A DNA stretch of 64,000 nt, from the NCBI GenBank assembly GCA_052161645.1, contig CP197414.1. One strand, written 5' to 3'. Positions 16,520 to 24,186 of this stretch are shown piece after piece; the stretch's first letter is position 1; each line of letters opens with the position of its first letter. Made by a program: the position numbers and the translations under genes. Under the pieces are notes generated by a model. That model was not told the origin of the DNA. It worked only from the letters and a program-made list of their open reading frames with translations, and ran no database searches. This DNA is from Laterigemmans sp052161645. GTDB lineage: Bacteria; Planctomycetota; Planctomycetia; Pirellulales; Pirellulaceae.

Positions 16520-17431
16520 TTAGGAACTCGCGCTGCGGTAGCTCCGCAGCGCGGTTTGGAAGACCCAGCGGCTAGCCAAGATACTGCCCAACGTCGCCAC
16601 GATGGCGAACCCGGCCAGCGGCCATTCCCACCAGGCGCGAGGTTCTAATGGTTGCGCCAAGATTCTGGCTGGCACGTTGACGACCACCAGCACGGGGATC
16701 CCAAACGTAAACAGCCCCCACAATCCCCAGCCCCATCCGCGTTGGTAGATTTCCATCGGATAGCGGCTGAAGTTGGTGATGTAAAACCAAAAATCATATA
16801 ACGTCTGGTTGCGCCCCAGCCAGATGCTGGTGGCGCTCAAACAAATCATCAAGCTGTACATGATGGCCACGCCGCAAGCGACGTAAAAAATATAGAGCAG
16901 CACCGTCAGCGGCCCGACCGTTAGCGGATCGACCTCGCGTTGGCTGAGCCGGATGAGACTGATGATGGCAATCACGAGTCCGGCGGCAAAGTTAGAGAGG
17001 CTGCTCCAGGAGACGCGTCGAAATGAGATCAAAAATTGGGTGTCAATCGGTTTTAGCAACGCGAAGTCGAGTCCTCCCGTGCGAATCATCTCGCTGAACT
17101 CTTCAGCGTTAGGCATGAAAAAGGTTTGCACCAAGCTGTTGATAAACCAGGTCGTCGCCAGAAAGAGAAAAAACTCCTCCTCACGCCAGCCGGTATCGAC
17201 TCCGATCGACCGCGTATATTGAAAGACAATTAGGTAGAAACCCACATTCATCAAAGTCCAGGAAACGCTGGTCAGGCACTGGAAGATAAAGTTGGTGCGG
17301 AAGGTTAAGTCGCGGATCAAACTGTTGCTAGCGAAGGTCAAGAAGACGCGCAGGTAATCGGGGCCGGCGCGTCTGGCCGATTCCTCGGTGGGCTTGGAGT
17401 TGGTGGGCTTTGCGAACGGGTCGTCGGGCAT
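16520..17431 (-). CDS. ABC-2 family exporter permease
   Basis: A 303-residue integral membrane protein with about six hydrophobic segments (for example near residues 58-78, 88-105, 140-165, 180-210, 250-265 and 275-295). Its family pattern includes GVDTGWREEEFFLFLATTWFINSL and GGLDFALLKPIDTQFL. It matches the ABC-2 permeases that occur as two unequal subunits beside an ATPase whose sequence continues beyond the core domain. It is third in the unit ATPase, permease, permease; the preceding permease ends only six bases upstream. The substrate is unknown; relatives are often annotated as multidrug or polysaccharide exporters. Its stop is followed by the CTTTCG hairpin pair. Confidence 0.85.
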   Translation of the reverse strand: MPDDPFAKPTNSKPTEESARRAGPDYLRVFLTFASNSLIRDLTFRTNFIFQCLTSVSWTLMNVGFYLIVFQYTRSIGVDTGWREEEFFLFLATTWFINSLVQTFFMPNAEEFSEMIRTGGLDFALLKPIDTQFLISFRRVSWSSLSNFAAGLVIAIISLIRLSQREVDPLTVGPLTVLLYIFYVACGVAIMYSLMICLSATSIWLGRNQTLYDFWFYITNFSRYPMEIYQRGWGWGLWGLFTFGIPVLVVVNVPARILAQPLEPRAWWEWPLAGFAIVATLGSILASRWVFQTALRSYRSASS

Positions 17432-17437
17432 GCTGGT

Positions 17438-18469
17438 CTAGCCTCCATATCCGCTGTAACGTCGCACGCCGGCCGCATAGCTGAAGCGGCAGGTGAAAAT
17501 GAAAAATAGCAGCCAAGCCGCCTCGATGGCCAGTTCGAGCGGCAGCTCTTCAGGGGGGATTTTTCCCAGAAACACGGCCGCAGGAAAGTAAGCCAAGTAC
17601 TTCAATGGTAGCAGTTGGACAAACCACTCGATGCTGTCGGGCAGCAGGGTCAAGGGAAACATGTGGCCGCTGAGGAAGAAGCTGAACAGCATGTAGATGA
17701 ACAGCAGCGAGCTGACTTCGAGAAACCAGAATCCAATCATGCCGATGGTGGCTTCGAGGAAAAAGCCGATGAGAAAACCCATCACCAGCGTGGCCAGGAA
17801 GGCCAGGAACTGGGGCGCGGGGGGCCAGCCGCTGGTGAAATAGCCGCGGCAGAGGAAGAAGACTAGTGCGAAGGGTAAGATTGCCACCGTGTAGTAGGCG
17901 ACTTTATGAGCGACACGTTGCAGCATCAGGAAGCCAACGAAGTCGACGGGTTGAATCAAATAGCGTTTGATTTCACCTTCACGAATTTGCCTAGCAATAC
18001 CGCTGGCCAAACCCGGCATGCTGCTGAAAGCGCGGCCGATCATCGTGATCAAGTAATAAGCCACCATACCGGCCAGGGTGTATCCGCCCAATTCGACCTC
18101 GTCACCCGTGTCTTGCGCTGGTGTCCCGGCTTCAGCCGGCCGGTTTCCCAGCCCCACCTCGTCACCCGCGGCTTGCGCTGGTGTCCCGGCTTCAGCCGGT
18201 CCGTTCCTCCGCTCCACCTTCTCGGCTACGACCTGCGTACCACCCGCCTGACTCGACTCTTGAACATCGGACTGCAAGCTGTCGCCAACCGAGGCGTAGA
18301 CCGCCGACCACAGGAAAATCTGGGTAATGATCGGCAGGAACCGCATCAGCGTGCCGAGCGCAAAGTCGCCCCGATAGGCCAACCGTTCCTCCAGCGAGGT
18401 GCGCAGAATCATCCACCAGGTTTTCATGCGGTGGCCTGGTCCACTGAGTTTTGCCGCCGGAGTGGTCAT
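17438..18469 (-). CDS. ABC-2 family exporter permease with 60-residue repeat insert
   Basis: A 343-residue integral membrane protein, paralogous in architecture to the next permease. After the first hydrophobic segment (about residues 40-60), where relatives move directly into a GGY-type segment (here GGYTLAGMVAYYL at 128), there are about 60 extra hydrophilic residues. These contain two near-identical copies of a 20-residue unit with PAEAGTPAQ..GDEV. At the DNA level this is a 60-bp tandem duplication containing the palindrome CCGGCTTCAGCCGG. The start ATG overlaps the ATPase TGA by four bases; an internal Met15 could also start the protein. It forms the heterodimeric membrane part of the exporter. 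Confidence 0.85.
   Translation of the reverse strand: MTTPAAKLSGPGHRMKTWWMILRTSLEERLAYRGDFALGTLMRFLPIITQIFLWSAVYASVGDSLQSDVQESSQAGGTQVVAEKVERRNGPAEAGTPAQAAGDEVGLGNRPAEAGTPAQDTGDEVELGGYTLAGMVAYYLITMIGRAFSSMPGLASGIARQIREGEIKRYLIQPVDFVGFLMLQRVAHKVAYYTVAILPFALVFFLCRGYFTSGWPPAPQFLAFLATLVMGFLIGFFLEATIGMIGFWFLEVSSLLFIYMLFSFFLSGHMFPLTLLPDSIEWFVQLLPLKYLAYFPAAVFLGKIPPEELPLELAIEAAWLLFFIFTCRFSYAAGVRRYSGYGG
18097..18217 (-). repeat. 60-bp in-frame tandem repeat inside permease gene
   Basis: There are two copies of a 60-bp unit, each with TTGCGCTGGTGTCCC followed by the inverted repeat CCGGCTTCAGCCGG (6-bp arms, two-base loop). Being a multiple of three, the unit leaves the reading frame intact and adds 20 residues per copy. 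Confidence 0.85.
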
Positions 18470-19485
18470 GCTTTCGCCACCTCGACGCGTGAACCCTTAA
18501 CTTGGGAACCGTCGACTTGGGAAAACAGGTCGGCGATGACATCCTCCAGCGGCGGATCCTCGACGGAGACATCTTCCAGGCGATAGTCGCGGAGCGCCGT
18601 GGCCAACCGCGTGGGCACATCGCTGCGCAAGATTTTCAGCCGCACTTTGGGCCAATTCGTGTCAAGCACTTCGCCCAGGTGGCTGAGGTCGCCCGGTTGG
18701 TCGCCGGTGGCAAACTGCAGCGTTACGACTTTGCTGCCGGAGAATTTGTCGATCACCCCAGCCAGCGAGCCGTCATACTTGATTTGTCCTTGAGCAATGA
18801 TCACCACGCGGCCGCAGAGGGCGGCGATATCCTTCATGTAGTGACTGGTCAGCAGGATGGTGATCTGCCGTTTTTCTTGGTAGTAGCGGAGGAACTTTTG
18901 AATCCGGTGCTGGGCGATCACATCGAGACCGATTGTCGGTTCGTCGAGAAACAGCACATCGGGCCCATGCAGCAAGGCGGCGATCAGCTCCATCTTCATG
19001 CGTTCGCCCAAACTTAACTCCCGCACCGGCTGGCCGAGCAAGTCGCGAACTCCGAGCAGATCGGTTAATTCATCCAGCGAGCGGCGAAATTCCTCGGGGG
19101 CAATGCCGTAAATCTGTTGGTGCAGACGATACGATTCTTGCGCCGGCAAGTCCCACCAAAGTTGATTTTTTTGACCCATTACCAGGGCGAATCGCCGGCG
19201 GTAGGCGTTGGTTCGCTCCCAGGGGGTGTAACCCATTACTTGGGCCGAGCCGCTGGTCGGGTTAATCACGCCGGATAGCAATTTTAGGGTGGTCGTTTTG
19301 CCCGCCCCGTTGGGGCCGAGAAAGGCCACGAATTCGCCCTGTTCGACCGTTAAATTGATGCCTTGCACAGCGTTCACATCACGAAATTCGCGATGGAATA
19401 AACCACGAATGCTGTTAACCAAACCCTCGCGTTTACTATAAACACGATACGATTTGACTAGATTCTTGACCTCGATGATCGGCAT
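18466..19485 (-). CDS. ABC transporter ATP-binding protein
   Basis: A 339-residue ATPase with Walker A GPNGAGKTT (57-65), a signature of the form LSLGERMK (157-164) and Walker B/D-loop LFLDEPTIGLD (178-188). About 100 residues follow the core domain, as in the ATPases that partner ABC-2 permeases of the drug/polysaccharide export type. It is first in the three-gene exporter unit and coupled to the first permease by an ATGA overlap. It is divergent from ispF, with about 25 bases between the two start codons, so the promoters must overlap the opposite coding regions. The substrate is unknown. Confidence 0.9.
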   Translation of the reverse strand: MPIIEVKNLVKSYRVYSKREGLVNSIRGLFHREFRDVNAVQGINLTVEQGEFVAFLGPNGAGKTTTLKLLSGVINPTSGSAQVMGYTPWERTNAYRRRFALVMGQKNQLWWDLPAQESYRLHQQIYGIAPEEFRRSLDELTDLLGVRDLLGQPVRELSLGERMKMELIAALLHGPDVLFLDEPTIGLDVIAQHRIQKFLRYYQEKRQITILLTSHYMKDIAALCGRVVIIAQGQIKYDGSLAGVIDKFSGSKVVTLQFATGDQPGDLSHLGEVLDTNWPKVRLKILRSDVPTRLATALRDYRLEDVSVEDPPLEDVIADLFSQVDGSQVKGSRVEVAKA

Positions 19486-19510
19486 GGCGGCCGGTATGGA
19501 TTGGTGGATA

Positions 19511-20083
19511 ATGGACGAAGATGGACAGATTGTAAGGGCAATCCCCAGCGACCGGCAGGCGGCTAGCAGCGACCGACAGGCGGCTTTGCAGCCACCGGCA
19601 ATTCGCGTGGGGCTCGGCTATGACACGCATCGGCTCGGTGATGGTGGGCCGCTGCGGCTGGGCGGCATTGACATTCCGTCCCAGTGGCACGCCATTGGCC
19701 ACAGCGATGCCGATGTGCTGCTGCACGCCATTGTCGACTCGCTGTTGGGCGCCGCGCGACTTGGTGACATTGGTCGCTTGTTTCCTGATACGGTAGCTGA
19801 AAACCGTGGGCGGAACAGTGCAGAATTTTTGCGAGCCGCCATCGATCGCGTCCGCGAGGCTGGTTGGGAAGTTATCAATTTGGACTGCGTGGTGTTGACT
19901 CAGCTGCCAAAGCTATCCCCCCACGTTGAGCTGATTTGTCAACGAATTGCCGAAATTACCCAGTTGTCAGCCGAGCAAATTGGGCTCAAGGGGAAAACGG
20001 GTGAGCAGGTCGGCCCGGTTGGTCGGCATGAGGCGATTGAGGCTCGAGTCGTCTGTTTGCTGTGGCGACCGATTCCCCTATAA
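19511..20083 (+). CDS. ispF: 2-C-methyl-D-erythritol 2,4-cyclodiphosphate synthase
   Basis: This enzyme of the MEP isoprenoid pathway cyclises CDP-methylerythritol 2-phosphate. Family signatures are RVGLGYDTHRL (metal ligands Asp38 and His40 with my start) and GHSDADVLLHAI, then the C-terminal LKGKTGEQVGPVGR. The domain proper is about 157 residues and starts at about residue 31, so the protein has a non-family N-terminal extension. Within that extension lies a small duplication, SDRQAA repeated as SDRQAASSDRQAA. The start is uncertain: I chose the ATG at 19511 (190 residues); other in-frame starts lie upstream at 19496 and 19454, inside or next to the divergent ABC gene. cysS follows 55 bases later. 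Confidence 0.9.
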   Translation: MDEDGQIVRAIPSDRQAASSDRQAALQPPAIRVGLGYDTHRLGDGGPLRLGGIDIPSQWHAIGHSDADVLLHAIVDSLLGAARLGDIGRLFPDTVAENRGRNSAEFLRAAIDRVREAGWEVINLDCVVLTQLPKLSPHVELICQRIAEITQLSAEQIGLKGKTGEQVGPVGRHEAIEARVVCLLWRPIPL

Positions 20084-20138
20084 TCGCCAACATCCTCAAA
20101 CCTTCACGGAAGTATCCAGCCACGGAAGATTATCAATC

Positions 20139-21797
20139 ATGAGTACCGCACCGGCAGCCAATCGCTCGGCCAGTTCCACCGAAGCTCTGCCCGAAATTCG
20201 TGTCTATAACACGCTGTCTAAAACCAAGGAGCCGTTTGTGCCCCTGCGTGGCAAGCATGTGGGCATGTATCTGTGCGGGCCCACGGTCTACAAGGAAGCG
20301 CACATCGGCCACATGGTCGGGCCGGTAATTTTCGACACCATCAAGCGTTATTTGACCTACTCGGGGTTCGATGTCGAGTGGGTGGTCAACATCACTGACG
20401 TGGACGACAAATTGATCGGCCAGTCGCGTGAGCGGGGGGTGCCGATGAGCCAGATCGCTGTGGAAATGACAGCCGATTACATGGCCAATTTGAAAGAATT
20501 GGGCGTCAACCAAATCAATCATCTGCCCCGTGCCACCGACCACATGGACGGGATCATTCGGTTCATTGAAACCCTGGTTGAGAAAGGTTACGCCTACGCC
20601 AGCGAGGGGGATGTGTTCTTCGATGTGGCTCGCGACCCCAACTATGGCCAGCTCTCCAACCGTTCGCTCGAGCAAATGCAAGGTGAGGGTGGTGGCGCGG
20701 CTGCTAAAAAACGCTCGCCGGGTGACTTTGCCTTATGGAAATCGGCCAAAGCCGACGAGCCAAGTTGGTCGAGTCCCTGGGGCGAAGGGCGGCCCGGTTG
20801 GCACATCGAATGTTCGGCGATGAGTCACTATTACTTGGGCGACACGTTTGATATCCACGGCGGCGGGCTCGATTTGGTCTTTCCGCACCACGAAAACGAA
20901 CGCGCCCAGAGCAGCTGCTGTCACGGCGCGCCGATGGTCAAGTATTGGCTGCATAACGGCCTCATGCGAGCCGGCGCGGCGGGTAAAGTGGGTGGTCGCT
21001 CGGATCGTGCCGCTGTGGAAGCTACCGCCGCGGCAGAGGCTGAGACGCCAACTGCTGAATTGGCTGGTGAGGAGTCGGTGGAAGCTTTGACAGCCGGTAA
21101 GATCAGCCGCAGCAAGGGAGCCGGTGGGCTGGCAGCCTTGATTCGTCAGCACACAGGAGAGCGAATTCGGTTCTTCTTGCTTCGCACTCACTACCGTTCC
21201 ACGATCGTGTTTGGTGATGAGGGACTGCAGGAGGCGGGCGTTTCACTGGAGTCGTTCTATCGCTTCTTTACGCGCTTTGAATCGATCACCGGCACTGATT
21301 TTTATCAACTGGTTGCCCCCCGGTGGCGCACCGAGTCGTGCATCAACGAGGCAGCCGGGGATGCCACGTTGAGCGAGTTGGCGAGCCAGCAGGCGAAGTT
21401 TTTGGCGGCGATGGATGATGATTTCAACACCGGCGCGGCAATTAGCGTGTTGTTTGACATGTTGAGAACGCTCAACCGTCACGTGGATGCCAACGGACTT
21501 GCCGAGGGAGCTGACGCCGAAGCGCCAGGCGTTGCCACGCTTGTCGTCGGCGGCACCTTGTTACGTGAGTTAACGACGGTGTTAGGTTTGTTTGCCAAAG
21601 CTCCACCGACGGCTGCCTCGGATGACGACAGCAGCGCTCAGATGGTCGGGCAATTGATGGAGTTGCTGATCGAGCTGCGGAAGGAAGCACGCGCGAATAA
21701 AGATTTTGCCACCTCCGATGCGATTCGCGATCGTCTGTCGGCAATCGGTGTCGCTTTGCTCGACGGTAAAGCTGGCACCACTTGGGAAACGAAGTAA
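20139..21797 (+). CDS. cysS: Cysteinyl-tRNA synthetase with atypical KMSKS region
   Basis: A 552-residue class I aminoacyl-tRNA synthetase that charges tRNA-Cys. Zinc ligands appear as Cys46 (YLCGPTVY), Cys225 (WHIECSAM) and the HHENE histidine/glutamate; the HIGH motif is at 55-58. The nucleotide-loop motif reads KISRSKGAGG (321-330) instead of KMSKSLGN. It is preceded by about 40 extra Ala/Glu-rich residues (about 279-320) relative to the usual short NG..M...G link. The C-terminal region has the usual DALR-like helical pattern (AAMDDDFNTGAA, LRKEARANKDFATSD). The frame is open upstream, but the ATG at 20139 fits the family start. It lies downstream of ispF and upstream of ruvC by 27 bases. 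Confidence 0.93.
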   Translation: MSTAPAANRSASSTEALPEIRVYNTLSKTKEPFVPLRGKHVGMYLCGPTVYKEAHIGHMVGPVIFDTIKRYLTYSGFDVEWVVNITDVDDKLIGQSRERGVPMSQIAVEMTADYMANLKELGVNQINHLPRATDHMDGIIRFIETLVEKGYAYASEGDVFFDVARDPNYGQLSNRSLEQMQGEGGGAAAKKRSPGDFALWKSAKADEPSWSSPWGEGRPGWHIECSAMSHYYLGDTFDIHGGGLDLVFPHHENERAQSSCCHGAPMVKYWLHNGLMRAGAAGKVGGRSDRAAVEATAAAEAETPTAELAGEESVEALTAGKISRSKGAGGLAALIRQHTGERIRFFLLRTHYRSTIVFGDEGLQEAGVSLESFYRFFTRFESITGTDFYQLVAPRWRTESCINEAAGDATLSELASQQAKFLAAMDDDFNTGAAISVLFDMLRTLNRHVDANGLAEGADAEAPGVATLVVGGTLLRELTTVLGLFAKAPPTAASDDDSSAQMVGQLMELLIELRKEARANKDFATSDAIRDRLSAIGVALLDGKAGTTWETK

Positions 21798-21824
21798 AAA
21801 TGGATGATCAAGGATGATGATCTG

Positions 21825-22313
21825 ATGACACGCATACTGGGAATCGACCCGGGGCTGAATATTTGCGGCTACGGAGTGATCGAGTCGCACGGCAACGGCG
21901 CGCGACTGGTGGAGGCGGGGGTGATTCGCACCAAGCCAAAATCGTCGCTCCCCAGCCGGTTGGCCGAACTGCACGAAGGTCTGCTGGAGATCATCGAGTC
22001 GCTCCGTCCCGACCGGATGGCTTTGGAGCAATTGTTTTCACATTACGAACGTCCGCGGACCGCGATCTTGATGGGGCACGCTCGCGGGGTCATCTGTTTG
22101 AATGCCCAGTTGGCCGGGCTGGAGATCGAACACTACGAGCCGACGCGGGTAAAAAAGTTGCTCACCGGTAACGGCCGCGCGCCAAAATCTCAAATGCAGC
22201 TGGCGGTCAAACTGCAGCTTAACTTGGCCACCGAACCTGACCCGCCCGACGTGGCGGATGCTTTGGCGATTGCCCTTTGCGGTCACTATTTTTCTAAATT
22301 CGCGGCGATATAA
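21825..22313 (+). CDS. ruvC: Holliday junction endonuclease RuvC
   Basis: A 162-residue resolvase that cuts Holliday junctions processed by RuvAB. The N-terminal RILGIDPGL (first catalytic Asp) and GYGVIE are diagnostic. The second acidic motif is ALEQLF, and the C-terminal DVADALAIALCGH carries the last acidic residues. I start at the ATG at 21825 (AAGGA ten bases upstream); an in-frame ATG at 21804 would add seven residues. ruvA follows after 13 bases, forming a ruvCA unit; ruvB is not in the window. Confidence 0.95.
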   Translation: MTRILGIDPGLNICGYGVIESHGNGARLVEAGVIRTKPKSSLPSRLAELHEGLLEIIESLRPDRMALEQLFSHYERPRTAILMGHARGVICLNAQLAGLEIEHYEPTRVKKLLTGNGRAPKSQMQLAVKLQLNLATEPDPPDVADALAIALCGHYFSKFAAI

Positions 22314-22326
22314 CGGCGAGATAACT

Positions 22327-22962
22327 TTGATCACGAAGATTTCTGGCAAGCTGTTGGCACTCGATGAAGATGCCGCCACACTCGATATTCCACCTTACGA
22401 GTATGAGGTGTTGGTGCCCGATTACGTCCGTCGTCAATTGCAACCACAGCTTGGTCAAGTCACCAAGATGTACACCATTGATTTTCTGGAGGGAAACGCC
22501 GCCCAGGGTGGGCGTTTGACACCGCGGCTGGTCGGTTTTTTGACCGAGCCGGAGCGTCAGTTTTTTGAGCTGTTTTGCAGCGTCGATGGCGTGGGCGTCA
22601 AGAAAGCGTTGCGAGCCATGGTGCGGCCGGTGAAGGAATTGGCCGTCATGATTGAGGAACAAGACTCCAAAGGGCTATCTTCGTTGCCCGGCATCGGACC
22701 GGCGACCAGCGAGCGGATTATCGCTAAGCTGCGGAGGAAAATGCCTCGATTTGCCCTGATGGTGGGGCGCGGGGCGGCTGCCGGGACTGGCCCAGAAGAC
22801 GTTACCAGCTCGGTTGCACGTGATGCTTTCGATGCCCTGCTGGCACTGGGGCACAGCGAATCGGACGCCCGTCAATTGATCGATGAGGCCCTGGAAAGCA
22901 CGAAAAAATTCAAGGATGTCGAGTCGCTGCTGACGGCCATCTATCAGAAGCGAAAGGGCTAG
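22327..22962 (+). CDS. ruvA: Holliday junction branch-migration protein RuvA
   Basis: A 211-residue junction-binding subunit of the RuvAB motor. It starts ITKISGKLLALDED after a TTG codon, with GGCGAG just upstream; the in-frame ATG at 22258 lies inside ruvC and would add 23 non-family residues. Domain I (OB fold) is followed by helix-hairpin-helix motifs (FCSVDGVGVKKALRAM and SSLPGIGPATSERIIAKL) and a C-terminal domain III (DAFDALLALGHSESDARQLI) that contacts RuvB. A 14-bp tandem repeat (22971-22998) begins eight bases after the stop. Confidence 0.94.
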   Translation: MITKISGKLLALDEDAATLDIPPYEYEVLVPDYVRRQLQPQLGQVTKMYTIDFLEGNAAQGGRLTPRLVGFLTEPERQFFELFCSVDGVGVKKALRAMVRPVKELAVMIEEQDSKGLSSLPGIGPATSERIIAKLRRKMPRFALMVGRGAAAGTGPEDVTSSVARDAFDALLALGHSESDARQLIDEALESTKKFKDVESLLTAIYQKRKG

Positions 22963-22970
22963 CGGGGATT

Positions 22971-22998
22971 GATACTTGGATGCGGATACTTGGATACG
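22971..22998 (+). repeat. 14-bp tandem duplication after ruvA
   Basis: GATACTTGGATGCG is followed directly by GATACTTGGATACG, eight bases after the ruvA stop. The unit is twice seven bases, but no clean 7-bp subunit is visible. The rest of the gap to 23154 shows nothing recognisable. Confidence 0.7.
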
Positions 22999-23154
22999 CT
23001 GGCGGTTCGTGGTATCGTCAGAGGTGCACGAAGTCGTCTCCGCGTGGGTAAGTCGCACGTGAGCAAATGTTTCGGTGAGCAACCGTGAGGGGGTTCGTCG
23101 GATGTTTTGCCGCTCGCGCTCCACTCCCCTGCCCCGAATGTTATCGAGCCCCTA

Positions 23155-24186
23155 ATGCGTCGCGCGTTTGCTGTTGGACTAGTTTTATTCGGCCTGTTGT
23201 TGATTTTTGCGCCCTTGCTCAGCGGCTGCAGCCGTGGCGAAGGAGGTGGCGAGCGTCAGTTCATCAGCGTGGGCACGGCTCCCGTGGGTGGCGCTTTTTA
23301 CACGGTGGGTAGCGCGGTTTGCGAAGTCGTCAACGATCAAGATGGCGACGCCAACTGGCGGGTCAGCGCCGAGGCGACCGGCGGATCGATGGAGAACATT
23401 CGCTTGCTGACGCAAGGGAAAATGCAATTTGCCATGTCCAATTCGTCGATCACTTATTTTGCTGTTCGTGGCGAGGGTGATTGGGAACAGGCTCATGAGG
23501 CGCGGGCCGTGATGACGTTGTTTCCCAACATCGCCATGTTTGTCACGCTGGCTGATTCCGGTCTGGAGGATATCGCCTCGTTGCGTGGCAAACGCGTGTT
23601 CCTCGGTCCCGAGGGGGCCGGCTTTGAGTACTTTGTGAATCCGATCTTGCAAGCCCACGGGCTCAGCATTGAAGATATTGAGCCTCGCTACGGCAGCCAA
23701 CAGAGCGCCGTCGATTTGCTCGGTGATGGGGCTGTCGATGCGGCCATGATTGGGGGCGGGATTCCCAATCCGGCACTGGCCCAAATGGCGCAGGCCAACC
23801 CAATTAAATTAATTCCTTACGATGCTGCGGCTCGCGAGAAACTGATTGAGTCGTATTCATTCTTTCAAGCGGCCATGATCCCCGGCGGCACCTACGCCGG
23901 CTTGCCCGATGACCAGCCGAGCCTGAATGTCGGTTCGGCCCATTTGATCACGCATGCTAGCGTCGCTGATGACTTGGTCTATGAGTTTACCAAACGCGTT
24001 TATGAGAATCGCGAACAGATCGCCGAGCGGCACCGCGCTGCCAAGGGCATCAAGCCAGAAACGGTCGCCAATGATCTGGGTACGGAGTTTCATCCCGGCG
24101 CGATTCGTTACTATCAAGAAATGGGGCTGTGGGCTACGGATGATGATACCGAAGCACCGTTGGGTGACGCGGTGAGTGATGAGTGA
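23155..24186 (+). CDS. TAXI-family TRAP transporter substrate-binding lipoprotein
   Basis: A 343-residue extracytoplasmic solute receptor of the TAXI type. A lipoprotein signal ends LLSGC (Cys23), consistent with membrane tethering. The mature start FISVGTAPVGGAFYTVGSA and the following EATGGSMENIRLL are the TAXI hallmark, as are the LRGKRVFLGPEGAG and GGGIPNPAL stretches. The start ATG at 23155 gives a standard signal peptide; an upstream in-frame start would not. Its end overlaps the permease start by eight bases, confirming that receptor and permease form one system. Relatives bind glutamate or dicarboxylates; the ligand here cannot be read. Confidence 0.92.
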   Translation: MRRAFAVGLVLFGLLLIFAPLLSGCSRGEGGGERQFISVGTAPVGGAFYTVGSAVCEVVNDQDGDANWRVSAEATGGSMENIRLLTQGKMQFAMSNSSITYFAVRGEGDWEQAHEARAVMTLFPNIAMFVTLADSGLEDIASLRGKRVFLGPEGAGFEYFVNPILQAHGLSIEDIEPRYGSQQSAVDLLGDGAVDAAMIGGGIPNPALAQMAQANPIKLIPYDAAAREKLIESYSFFQAAMIPGGTYAGLPDDQPSLNVGSAHLITHASVADDLVYEFTKRVYENREQIAERHRAAKGIKPETVANDLGTEFHPGAIRYYQEMGLWATDDDTEAPLGDAVSDE

